A DNA stretch of 64,000 nt from JBARKJ01 sp963698885 (GTDB lineage: Bacteria > Nitrospirota > JACRHJ01), in NCBI GenBank assembly GCA_963698885.1, contig CAVOSJ010000004.1:372001-436000 (forward strand), read 5' to 3'. The position numbers and the translations under genes were made by a program. Under the pieces are notes generated by a model that was not told where the DNA came from, did not search any database, and worked only from the letters and a program-made list of their open reading frames with translations. Of the stretch, positions 52,244 through 60,766 are shown piece after piece (position 1 is the first letter of the stretch; every line of letters starts with the position of its first letter).

Positions 52244-53851
52244 TTATTGGAATAAAGTCTCTTGTTCGTTGTAATGAATTTCTTTCTTCGGCTGCTTAAA
52301 CGTCAGGCCGCCGCCTGTGAAATCCGGGTAACGCGGTTTCTCGGTCCCGTTCATCAGCCCTTCGACAGTCAGAATCTGAATCTTTCGGGAAATTCCCGTT
52401 ATGCGGCGATTCGTAATATCCCGCGCTGACGGCTTCCTTGTCCATCGGCTTGGTTGGGCTTGCAAGGGTGACGAACAGGCCTATCTGCGCTTTCTCGCGG
52501 TCAACGACGTGGCAAATTCTTTTACCATTGAGACGCCGACGTTCTCGCCGCCCTTTACGGATACTATGATTTTCTTCGATTGGCCTTTGTCGTCCTGGAA
52601 GAAGATAAGGCCGTCTATGCCGCTGTCCGCGCCTTTTTTCTTTCCCTGGTATGGCTGGGCGTTGACAAGCGAACATGCCCAGTATTGGAATTCATATTTA
52701 TCGCGGGCCGCCAGCTCGCGCGCGCCTTCCAAGGATGTAGGTATTCCGTGGACATCGAACTGCAAGGGCGGCACGGCGTCCTTGAAGGCGTCGCGCATAC
52801 GCTTCTCGATGAGCGATATGGCGAGGTGCGTGATGTCGATTCCAATCCAGCGGCGGTTCAGTTTCTGCGCGGCGTGTACGGCTGTGCCGCATCCGCAGAA
52901 CGGGTCGAGGACGACATCGCCTTCGTTGGTGGAGGCTTTAATTATGCGTTCAAGGAGCGCGAGGGGTTTTTGAGTCGGGTAGCCGAGACGTTCTTGGGCC
53001 TGTGAATTAATCGGCGAAATATCTTCCCAAAATGATTGACATGGCATTCCCGGCATTTCATCTAAATATCTTTTAAGCTGGAATGCCACCTTTGTTTGTA
53101 AAATAAGCGACCTTCTTTATCAAGCTTTCTCATCTTTTCATAAGGCATCTCCAAACGGATTTGTATACCATTTATCATCATATTTATATTTGGCCTGTCA
53201 GTCTTTGGACTTGCAAGGTCTATCAGCCGATATCTTCTACCATCTTCATCTGTATTTCTAAAACTTCTCAAATATTCTGGGTCATAATGGCTGATAAACT
53301 GGATTGAATGTATAATTATCGCTTTTCGAGTAAAAGAAAATTATATCCGCATTGCGCCAAATCTATTTGCATCGACTATGTGCACTAGTCCTTTTCCAAG
53401 TTATTTCATTCCTGAAATTCTCTTTCCCGAACACCCCATCCAGCACTATCTTCAAATAATGGCTCGCCGTCGGGTCGCAGTGCAGGTAAAGGCTTCCGGT
53501 GGGCTTAAGCACCTTGTGCAGTTCCAGAAGGCGGTTCGCCATCATGGTAAGATACGCCATCATGTCGTTCTCGCCGAGGAAGCCCCGGAGCGCCTGCATC
53601 ATCTCCGCGACATCCGTATTCGGCTGATGCATGATTTCGGCGAACTCCCGCTCGGCCTGCTCGCCCCAATGCCACGAGTCCTCAAATGCCATAATCTGCG
53701 CGTCCGAGTCGTGCCCCTTCGGGGATTTGAAAAGCAGGTTGTAATCGCGCTTGGAATTAAACGGCGGGTCGAGGTATATCAGGTCCACGCTGTTGTCCGC
53801 AATGGAGTTGCGAAGCACCTGAAGGTTGTCGCCGAAATAGAGATGGTTCAT
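52244..53851 (-). pseudogene. DNA methyltransferase with C-terminal PD-(D/E)xK-type domain, multiply frameshifted
   Basis: Beta-class amino-methyltransferase order: catalytic IYLDPPFNSKRDYNLLF comes first (about residue 30), target region next, then QAQERLGYPTQKPLALLERI and SAM-binding VVLDPFCGCGTAVHAAQKLN. The C-terminal domain has GIDGLIFFQDDKGQSKKIIV followed by SVKGG, a D...xVK pattern of Mrr-like nucleases, and ends AQIGLFVTLASPTKPMDKEA and a final ILTVEGLMNGTEKPRYPDF. At least five shifts (near 53370, 53350, 53285, 53095 and 52505) break it, most in an AT-rich part. Called a pseudogene for that reason, though sequence errors may explain it. Confidence 0.7.
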
Positions 53852-54123
53852 TATTGGTCAATCCCCTTTAGAAACTTACTCGCGCAGTCCTCGGAGCAGA
53901 AATGCAGGACGTTCCCGCCGAAGGTCTTCTTTACCGCGCGGGAGACGGGCACATAGACCTTGCACTGCGGGTCCTGCACCATCTCGTCGCCCTCCGGACG
54001 GCGCGCGGGCGAGACCCCGCCCGGCGGCACGGACCCCGTCGGGACCGTAAGGTATTTCAGCAGCCTGTCGAGGAAGAAGTAGAACGAGGCGGCGAGTATC
54101 AGTATGAGGATTATCCGGATTAT
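53851..54123 (-). CDS. Small membrane-anchored YHS/TRASH-type metal-site protein
   Basis: About 90 residues. One N-terminal helix (IIRIILILILAASFYFFLD) is followed by a proline-rich linker and a C-terminal module MVQDPQCKVYVPVSRAVKKT with VLHFCSEDCASKFLKGI. The cysteines (C-x-n-FCSEDC) fit the YHS/TRASH treble-clef seen in metal sensors and in PP0621-like proteins. No ATG, GTG or TTG opens the frame near the helix, so the start (drawn at an ATA) is unsure. Its stop overlaps the methyltransferase ATG (TAATG). Confidence 0.65.
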   Translation of the reverse strand: MIRIILILILAASFYFFLDRLLKYLTVPTGSVPPGGVSPARRPEGDEMVQDPQCKVYVPVSRAVKKTFGGNVLHFCSEDCASKFLKGIDQ

Positions 54124-54713
54124 TTCCTGGCCTCCTTCATCGCGTCTTTGAACGCATCTACTTCCCGCTTTAAGTCCGCGTTGTCCTTCTGAGAGGGGAT
54201 GTTCTTCAACAGGTCGTCGTACGCGGCTATCGCGCCCTTGTAGTCCCGCTTCATCTGGCCCAGGGCCAGGACAAGGTTTATCCTCGCCTGCGGGTGCAGC
54301 GGGTTCTGCTTTATGGCCTTGCGATATTCCTCGATGGCCTGGTCCTGCTGGCCGGTATAGCGCATCAGGTTTGCCATGTCCACCCGGACGTTCACGTTAG
54401 AGGGGTCCATCTCCAGCGCCTCCTGGTAGTAACCAACGGCCCGGTCCCATTTGTCCACCGGCTGGGCCGCGTCCCCTTTTTTGTTCAGCTCGTCCTGCCC
54501 CCAGTCATAATAGAGGTTCCCGAGCTGGACCACGATGTTTACGTTGTTGGGGTCCTTCTTCAGGGCGGCCTCCATCATACGGGCCTGTTCGGCGAAATTA
54601 GATAACTCCGCACCGCCCCCGGCGGGTTCGGCGGTTTCTTTTTTTGAGCATGAAGCAAGGGTAAAAATGAGGAAAAAAGACAGGGCCAGAATGGAAAAAC
54701 CTTTTGAAATCAT
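54120..54713 (-). CDS. TPR-repeat lipoprotein
   Basis: 197 residues. The lipoprotein signal SILALSFFLIFTLASC is followed by three to four tetratricopeptide repeats (AEQARMMEAALKKDPNNVNI, AVGYYQEALEMDPSNVNVRV, AIEEYRKAIKQNPLHPQARI, and AIAAYDDLLKNIPSQKDNAD). Probably a scaffold at the inner face of the outer membrane or in the periplasm. First gene of a group with the YHS protein, methyltransferase and RuBisCO. Confidence 0.88.
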   Translation of the reverse strand: MISKGFSILALSFFLIFTLASCSKKETAEPAGGGAELSNFAEQARMMEAALKKDPNNVNIVVQLGNLYYDWGQDELNKKGDAAQPVDKWDRAVGYYQEALEMDPSNVNVRVDMANLMRYTGQQDQAIEEYRKAIKQNPLHPQARINLVLALGQMKRDYKGAIAAYDDLLKNIPSQKDNADLKREVDAFKDAMKEARK

Positions 54714-54765
54714 AGTGCTCCTCCGTCCGGGTCAACTTTAGGCCGGCGGGAGGACTTTCGGACAG

Positions 54766-55559
54766 TTAAAGCGCTTCGTCCATGCTCCCGCTTCTGAAGC
54801 CCTGGAGGTCCAGGGCGACGTAATTATAACCCAGGGAAGTAAGCTTTGCCACAACTTTTTCTCTAAGCTCCGGGGCCATGATTAGCGGCAGTTCCTTAAG
54901 CGTAAGCTCGACCCTGGCAATGACCGCCGTGGTGGCGCACCCGAAACTCCGTAAAGCCAAGTGTAAAAAGGTATTCTTCCGATTCCCGGACCCGTTCCAG
55001 GCCCTCTCTCGTTATCCGCATCCCGTATGGGAAACGGCTGGCAAGGCACGGGGAGGAGGGTTTTTCGGCGTTCGGGAGATTAAGCTCGCGGGCAATTTCG
55101 CGGACTTCTTCCTTGCCTATCCCAAGCTCTAAAAGCGGACTTTTAACCCCCAGCTCGCCAAGGGCCTTGAGGCCCGGCCTCCTGCCTCCCAGGTCGTCCG
55201 CGTTCGTGCCGTCGAAGACGTCGGTTATCCCGAATTTTTTTGCAATATTGGATATCGCGCCGAAACCGGCGCTCTTGCAGTGGTAACACCTGTCGGGCGG
55301 GTTTGAGGCTACTGCCTCGTCTTCCAGCGCGCTAATTGGCAAAATCTCGTGCCGGATGCCTACAGGCGCCCGCCACGGATGACGCCTGCCGCAGTTCGGA
55401 TTCGGGCAGGAACTCCGACGCCACCGTCACCGAGACGGCCTTATCCCCAAGGGCCTGGCAAGCGGCGGCGGCCACTACGGAGGAATCGACGCCGCCTGAG
55501 AAAGCGACAGCCGCGCCTTTAAAGCCTTTGAAATAACCTATGAGGCGGTCTGCACGCAA
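54766..55559 (-). CDS. larE: LarE-type ATP-dependent sulfur transferase, frameshifted
   Basis: PP-loop enzyme that gives up a cysteine sulfur to build the nickel-pincer cofactor of lactate racemase. VAFSGGVDSSVVAAAACQAL is the PP-loop. After a shift near 55365, ALEDEAVASNPPDRCYHCKS and PSSPCLASRFPYGMRITREG (sacrificial-Cys region) follow. A second shift near 54925 precedes VELTLKELPLIMAPELREKV and a C-terminal dimer domain. larB, larC and larA are not in this window. TTG start, overlapping the HD-GYP stop by 22 bases. Confidence 0.88.
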
Positions 55560-57370
55560 ACCGCCGCCTCCTCCGCCGCGAATATCTTCAGGAACGCTTC
55601 GACGACCTCGGGGTTGTGTTGCGTGCCGGACTCCTCTTTTATCATCCGGAGGGCTTCAGACGCCGGTTTCGCCTTCCTGTACGGCCTGTCGGAGGTCAAA
55701 GCGTCGAAGACGTCCGCCACGGAGATTATGGCCACCATTAACGGTATCTCTTCGCCCTGCAGGCCGTCCGGATAGCCCTTGCCGTCGTGGCGCTCCTGGT
55801 GGTGGCGTATTAAAGGCCGGACCTGCTGGAGGAAGTCCACTCCCCGGACTATGTTCTCGCCTATCTCCGGGTGCTCCTTCATGTGCAGGAACTCCTCCCG
55901 CGTCAGCTTACCGGGCTTGTTCAGCACCGCCTCGTCTATGCCTATCTTGCCGACGTCGTGCAGGATGGCCCCGAAGCGCAGCACCGCTATGTCTTCGCGG
56001 GAGAGCCCCATTTCCTCGCCGATGGCTATCGCATACTGCGTAACCCTGTCCGAATGGCCCAGGGTATATGGATCCTTGGCCTCGACGGCCTGGGCGAGGG
56101 CGGATATGGTGTCGTAATAGCTTTTTTCCAGGTTCTGTATCAGCTCGACGTTCTCGATTGCTACGGACGCCTGGCCGGAGATCGCGAGCAGGTACTCCAT
56201 TTCGCTCTTCCTGAAGGCAGGCCTGGTCGGGCCGCGTTCGATGTTGATTACGCCAAGAAGCTCGGAGCTTGCGCCGATGAGCGGGACGCACAGCATCGAG
56301 GCGTGCGCCGGGAAGCCGCGGCCGGGGACGAAACGCGCGTCTTCCCGCACGTCGTCTATCATCACCGGGCTCTTGTTCTGTGCCGCCCAGCCCGCGACCC
56401 CTTCGCCAAGCCTGAACCGGTTCCTGCGGTGAGCTTCCAAAGACAGGCCCTTCCCCGTCTGGATGAGCAGTTCGCCGACCCCTTTTTCCAGGAGCATCAC
56501 AGAGCCGCTGTCCGCGTCCAGTTCCCGGACCGCGGAATGGATTACCATCCGGAGCAGGTCGTCCAGCTTGTGGATTACGTTCATTGAACGGCTGATTTCG
56601 GACAGGGAGGTGAGTTTTTTTACCTTTTCGTCCAGGTCGCCCTGGAACGCTTTCGTCATGCGTCTCACGGGCTTTATGACGCTCCTGCTTAAAAATAACA
56701 GGACTGTCAAAGCGAGGATGGCGCCCAGAATTGTCGCGCCCAGGACGAGCCCGCGCTTCAGCGCGCTCAGTTCCGTCAACGTCTTATTATAGGATATCCC
56801 GACGGTGAGAGTGCCCAGGACGTGCGGGTTCCTGTAATGACAGCCGGCGCACTCGGGCTTCTTAAGTATCGCCACCGACCGCGAGAGGATATACTCCCCG
56901 CCGGTGTCGGCCATCGGGCCTTTTTTCAGTATGTCGGAAATCCCGCCGTGCTTTATCTCAAACAGGTCCGCGGCCTTCTTGCCGACGTCTTCCGAGACGG
57001 AGGAGGCGACTATCACGCCCGAATAATCGGTCAGCCATACCTTGTTCTTCCCGTCCTGCGCGGCCTTATCGAGCGATTTCCAGGTATCGGTAAGGGAGCC
57101 CTTCATCATCGCGTCCGCGATATCGTCGCTGACCATGGAGGCAAGAGAGCCGGCTTCCTTGTCCGCCTGCTTAAAGAGCTGGCGCGTCTGGAAATCGATT
57201 AAGAGCTTCGCCCCCAACGACGACGCGAGAAAGAAACAAAAGAGCAGCGTCAGGACAGACTTTATCCGAAGGCTCTTTAAAGGATTCTTAAGGGGGGACC
57301 TGAGTGGGTACTTCAGCAAAAAAAATGCCTTTCGGTTACTGCAGGTTGAAATGTTAAAGCAATTTAACAT
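55538..57370 (-). CDS. Heme-c-binding sensor with HAMP, GAF and HD-GYP domains
   Basis: 610 residues. Helix 1 (VLTLLFCFFLASSLGAKLLI) opens a periplasmic sensor (about 55-200) containing one c-heme motif, KPECAGCHYRNPH (C174, C177, H178). A second helix (about 210-232) and HAMP-like RSVIKPVRRMTKAFQ follow, then GAF (about 265-400). HD-GYP comes last, with HSDRVTQYAIAIG, LHDVGKIGID and HHQERHDGKGYPDGL. It should hydrolyse cyclic-di-GMP in response to redox or gas ligand sensed by heme. The real start may be downstream of 57370. Confidence 0.9.
   Translation of the reverse strand: MLNCFNISTCSNRKAFFLLKYPLRSPLKNPLKSLRIKSVLTLLFCFFLASSLGAKLLIDFQTRQLFKQADKEAGSLASMVSDDIADAMMKGSLTDTWKSLDKAAQDGKNKVWLTDYSGVIVASSVSEDVGKKAADLFEIKHGGISDILKKGPMADTGGEYILSRSVAILKKPECAGCHYRNPHVLGTLTVGISYNKTLTELSALKRGLVLGATILGAILALTVLLFLSRSVIKPVRRMTKAFQGDLDEKVKKLTSLSEISRSMNVIHKLDDLLRMVIHSAVRELDADSGSVMLLEKGVGELLIQTGKGLSLEAHRRNRFRLGEGVAGWAAQNKSPVMIDDVREDARFVPGRGFPAHASMLCVPLIGASSELLGVINIERGPTRPAFRKSEMEYLLAISGQASVAIENVELIQNLEKSYYDTISALAQAVEAKDPYTLGHSDRVTQYAIAIGEEMGLSREDIAVLRFGAILHDVGKIGIDEAVLNKPGKLTREEFLHMKEHPEIGENIVRGVDFLQQVRPLIRHHQERHDGKGYPDGLQGEEIPLMVAIISVADVFDALTSDRPYRKAKPASEALRMIKEESGTQHNPEVVEAFLKIFAAEEAAVCVQTAS
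57353..57368. promoter_or_regulatory. 16-bp palindrome near the HD-GYP start
   Basis: GTTAAA-GCAA-TTTAAC is a perfect inverted repeat at the 5' end of the HD-GYP frame, 87 bases from the divergent murQ start. Possible operator; it also suggests that the real HD-GYP start lies further in. Confidence 0.35.
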
Positions 57371-57418
57371 ATGCGACTGGTGATGTCAACTATAAACGGG
57401 ATTAACACAATTTTTTGC

Positions 57419-57447
57419 TTGTTAAAAAAAAGATTCTAATGTATTAA
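57419..57447 (+). promoter_or_regulatory. murQ promoter, near-leaderless
   Basis: TTGTTA (57419-57424), 17-bp spacer of mostly A, TATTAA (57442-57447). The murQ ATG is 7 bases after the -10 box, and no ribosome site is visible. Confidence 0.45.
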
Positions 57448-57454
57448 TAATATT

Positions 57455-58309
57455 ATGAAAAAGCTCGAAAACATGAGGCCCTTGGAAGTCCTCGCCCTGA
57501 TGGACAAAAAAGACGAAAGGGCGCTGTCCGCCGTCATTGGCGCACGAAAGGCCATAGCGCAGGCCGCAAGCTCCGCCGCGAGGTCTATAAAAGAAGGCGG
57601 CAGGCTGATTTATGTCGGCGCGGGTACTTCCGGCAGGCTGGGCGTTTTAGATGCTTCCGAGTGTCCGCCGACATTTTCCTCCAGTCCCGACAGCGTAATA
57701 GGGATAATCGCCGGGGGATCAAAAGCATTGACCACACCGGTCGAGGGGGCGGAAGACGATTTAAAAGCCGGGAAAAGGGCTATATCACGCCTCAAGGTAA
57801 ATGATAAAGATGTAGTGGTCGGCATCACCGCCTCCGGTACGACCCCTTACGTTCTCTCCGCACTGAGCGAGGCCGGGAAGAGGGGAGCAAAAACCTGGAT
57901 AATAAAATGCCAGGGCGGTCGCCCTCTACCCGGCTCCCCCACCAACGAAATCCTTCTCGATACCGGCCCGGAGGTCATACGCGGAAGCAGCCGGCTCGCC
58001 GCGGGCACGGCAACGAAGCTCGCGCTGAACCGCATAACCACCGCGGCGTTTATTATGATGGGGAAGGTCTATGGCGACCTGATGGTGGACGTGATGCCCA
58101 CGAACAAAAAGCTCGTAAAACGGGCGGTCGATATTATTTCGGAAGTTACCGGCTGCGACAGGGCGCTGGCTGAAAAAACCCTCGTGAAATCGGGGATGCG
58201 GCCTAAGGTGGCGTGCATGATGATAGCAAGGGGGATATCCAAAAAGGAGGCGGAGCGGCGTCTTCACGCAAACGATGGGTTCCTACGCCGGGCGCTCGAA
58301 AAGGGATGA
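57455..58309 (+). CDS. murQ: N-acetylmuramic acid 6-phosphate etherase
   Basis: Recycles peptidoglycan by splitting the lactyl ether of MurNAc-6P. 284 residues with SIS fold: GGRLIYVGAGTSGRLGVLDA, SECPPTFSSSPDSVIGIIAG (with the catalytic Glu neighbourhood), GAEDDLKAGKRAI, and GITASGTTPYVLSAL. Complete and of normal length. Stop overlaps the chrA start (ATGA). Confidence 0.95.
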   Translation: MKKLENMRPLEVLALMDKKDERALSAVIGARKAIAQAASSAARSIKEGGRLIYVGAGTSGRLGVLDASECPPTFSSSPDSVIGIIAGGSKALTTPVEGAEDDLKAGKRAISRLKVNDKDVVVGITASGTTPYVLSALSEAGKRGAKTWIIKCQGGRPLPGSPTNEILLDTGPEVIRGSSRLAAGTATKLALNRITTAAFIMMGKVYGDLMVDVMPTNKKLVKRAVDIISEVTGCDRALAEKTLVKSGMRPKVACMMIARGISKKEAERRLHANDGFLRRALEKG

Positions 58310-59358
58310 TAACGCCGCTTAAGGATATTTTTTTCGTCTTCCTTAAGATAGGGACATTCGCCTTCGGCGGCGTTTATTCCATGCTCGCGTTTTTTCAACG
58401 CGAGGTGGTCACAAAGAGACGCTGGCTGACGGAGGATGAGTTCTCGGAGGGGGTAGCGGTAGGGCAGATAACGCCGGGCCCGCCGATCGTCAATACCGGC
58501 ATATATATAGGTTATCGCCTGCGCGGGCTTAAAGGGGCGGCAGTCACCGTAATCGCCCTCGTGCTGCCTGGCTTTATCATCATACTCGGCCTGGGCTGGC
58601 TTTATTTTCACTACGGGAACACCGCCTCCTTCCGTCCCGTCTTAAGAGGGCTTGGGGCCTCGGTGGTGGGCCTTTTGCTCTCCGTGGTCTTCCGGATGGG
58701 GAAGACGCTTTTGAAAAACGCCGCGTCCGTCATCTTCGCCCTGTCCGCTTTTGTACTCCTGCTGTTTTTTAAGGTAAACCCAATCCTGCTCATACTGGCC
58801 GCGGCGTTTAGCCGGGCGGCTCGTCTTCCGGAAGGCGAAAGCATGAGCCTCCTTAAGCTCTTCGCGATATTTTTCGCCGTAAACCTCTTTACCATCGGGG
58901 GCGGGTACGTCATGATCCCCATGTTGCACGACATATTCGTCCTGCACTATAAGGTCCTTACGCAGAAAGAGTTCCTGGACGCCGTGGCTCTGGGGCAGTT
59001 AAGCCCGGGGCCGCTCACGGTAATGAACGTCTTCATCGGCTACAAGTTGATGGGTTTTCTGGGCGCGGCGGCGGCGGCGCTGGGCACGTACCTCCCCTCG
59101 CTCACGGTCGTTACCCTTGTGGTTAAATATTACGTGCGGTTCCGGGAATCGGAGTGGCTGGACGCCGCTACCCGCGGTATAAAGCCGGCTGTGGTCGGCC
59201 TTCTCCTTGCCACGGTTATCATGCTCGGAAAAAGCTCGCTCGTGGACCCGGGCACGATGATTATCTGCGCTTCTTCTTTCTGCCTTATCGCCTTCACAAG
59301 GCTGGACCCTACCATTGTGGTCCTTCTTTCCGGCGCGGCGGGCCTCGCGTTCCTATAA
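58306..59358 (+). CDS. chrA: Chromate transporter ChrA
   Basis: Inner-membrane CHR-family carrier, 350 residues with two homologous halves. Half 1 has FLKIGTFAFGGVYSMLAFFQ and QITPGPPIVNTGIYIGYRLR. Half 2 has FFAVNLFTIGGGYVMIPMLH and LGQLSPGPLTVMNVFIGYKL. The GQxxPGP motif in each half is diagnostic. The start at 58306 (MITPLKDIFFVFLK) overlaps murQ; the open frame reaches 58213 only inside murQ. Substrate chromate or sulfate. Confidence 0.93.
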   Translation: MITPLKDIFFVFLKIGTFAFGGVYSMLAFFQREVVTKRRWLTEDEFSEGVAVGQITPGPPIVNTGIYIGYRLRGLKGAAVTVIALVLPGFIIILGLGWLYFHYGNTASFRPVLRGLGASVVGLLLSVVFRMGKTLLKNAASVIFALSAFVLLLFFKVNPILLILAAAFSRAARLPEGESMSLLKLFAIFFAVNLFTIGGGYVMIPMLHDIFVLHYKVLTQKEFLDAVALGQLSPGPLTVMNVFIGYKLMGFLGAAAAALGTYLPSLTVVTLVVKYYVRFRESEWLDAATRGIKPAVVGLLLATVIMLGKSSLVDPGTMIICASSFCLIAFTRLDPTIVVLLSGAAGLAFL

Positions 59359-59400
59359 CAGGGCCCGTTTCTGCTATACTTCTAAGTAACGGAGGTATTC

Positions 59401-59853
59401 ATGGCTCAGGGGATTTTTTCCCGATGCCCGTCGTGCGGGACTTTGAATAAAGCCCCCTTGGAGCGCGCCGGGATGGACGGCAAATGCGGCCAGTGCGGGA
59501 TGCAAATATCCTTTCCGCACCCCCGGAATCCGGCGGCGCCGGTGGCGGTCACGGATTTAAATTTCGATTCCATCGTCGGCGCGTCCGGCGAGCCGGTGCT
59601 TTTAGAGTTCTGGGCTCCCACATGCGGCTACTGCGTGAAGATGGAGCCGGTGGTGAACGAGATGGCCCGCGAGCTGACCGGACGGGTCAAGGTGGCGAAA
59701 ATGGACACGTCGATAAATTCGAGGGTCCCTTTTGATTACGGGATTACAGGCACCCCCGCTTTCATACTTTTCCGGGGAGGAAAAGAGCTGGCCCGCATCG
59801 TTGGCGCGATGCCTAAAGAGGCGCTTATAAATAAAATCAGCCCTTATATCTGA
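59401..59853 (+). CDS. trxC: Zinc-ribbon thioredoxin (TrxC type)
   Basis: 150 residues. The N-terminal zinc ribbon CPSCGTLNKAPLERAGMDGK then CGQCG is that of thioredoxin 2. The Trx domain has LEFWAPTCGYCVKMEPVVNE, with CGYC instead of CGPC, and GITGTPAFILFRGGKE carries the cis-Pro. The altered CxxC should shift the redox potential. It could reduce ArsC or the diheme peroxidase cluster (inference). Confidence 0.92.
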   Translation: MAQGIFSRCPSCGTLNKAPLERAGMDGKCGQCGMQISFPHPRNPAAPVAVTDLNFDSIVGASGEPVLLEFWAPTCGYCVKMEPVVNEMARELTGRVKVAKMDTSINSRVPFDYGITGTPAFILFRGGKELARIVGAMPKEALINKISPYI

Positions 59854-59862
59854 AGGTAAACT

Positions 59863-60744
59863 ATGCGCGTTATCCTTGCGACAGACGGTTCCGGACCATC
59901 CCGGGCCGCAATGGAATTCCTGCTCAGGCTGAAGTTCGAGCCGGAGGACCGTTTCATAATCCTGCACGTCCTTAAGGAGTTCGTCCTCCCGGACACCATA
60001 GACCCCAACCGGGAATTTCGAAAGGCGGGTAAGGCGGGGGCGATGAAGCTGGTCCTGGAAGCGGCGGATAAATTCAAGGCGGCGGGCCTGGGCGTTACCG
60101 AGGCGGTCCGCGAAGGGGACCCGGCGACGGAGGTGGTGGAGGCGCTCGAAGAGTTCGACGCGGACTTGGCTGTCATGGGGCACAAGGGACATACAGATTT
60201 TCACAGGTTCCTGCTGGGCAGCGTCTCTCAGCACGTGCTCCGGCAAGGGAAGCGCTCCGTATTGATAGTCCGCGACGCGCCGCCTGCTGGGCGGCCGATG
60301 AAGGTGCTTTACTGCACCGACGGCTCGACGCACGCGAGGTTCGCGCGCGACCTCTTCATAAAACTCCCGTTCCCGCCGGATACGGAGGTGGACGTCCTGT
60401 CCGTCGTTGACATGCAGGTAACGAGCCTGCCGGAGAAGTATTCTCCGTACAGCGAGACTTCCACCATGATGGCGGAGCTGAGGCTGCACTTAATGCAGAT
60501 GGCGGAAGGATATGTCGTCGAGGACGCGAAGGCGCTCCGGGACCGTTTCAAGACCGTCCGGGAGCACGTGACAGTGGGGGTGCCGGAGGCGGAGATACTC
60601 CAGGCTACAGACGAGATGAGCTCGGACTTAACGGTGATGGGTTCTTCCGGGATGCACGGCCTGAGGGGCGTCCTTATCGGGGACGTATCCCAGCGGGTCG
60701 TAAAACACGCGCGCGGCAGCGTCCTGGTGGGAAAGATGCGGTAA
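59863..60744 (+). CDS. uspA: Tandem universal stress protein
   Basis: 293 residues, two Usp domains. The ATP motif G-x2-G-x9-G(S/T) is intact in domain 1 (GHKGHTDFHRFLLGSVS) and nearly so in domain 2 (GSSGMHGLRGVLIGDVS, with Asp for Ser). Both start with a VILATDGS- or VLYCTDGS-type strand. Cytosolic; role in stress survival. 9 bases after trxC. Confidence 0.92.
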   Translation: MRVILATDGSGPSRAAMEFLLRLKFEPEDRFIILHVLKEFVLPDTIDPNREFRKAGKAGAMKLVLEAADKFKAAGLGVTEAVREGDPATEVVEALEEFDADLAVMGHKGHTDFHRFLLGSVSQHVLRQGKRSVLIVRDAPPAGRPMKVLYCTDGSTHARFARDLFIKLPFPPDTEVDVLSVVDMQVTSLPEKYSPYSETSTMMAELRLHLMQMAEGYVVEDAKALRDRFKTVREHVTVGVPEAEILQATDEMSSDLTVMGSSGMHGLRGVLIGDVSQRVVKHARGSVLVGKMR

Positions 60745-60766
60745 TATTTTTAAAGGGAGAATAAAA

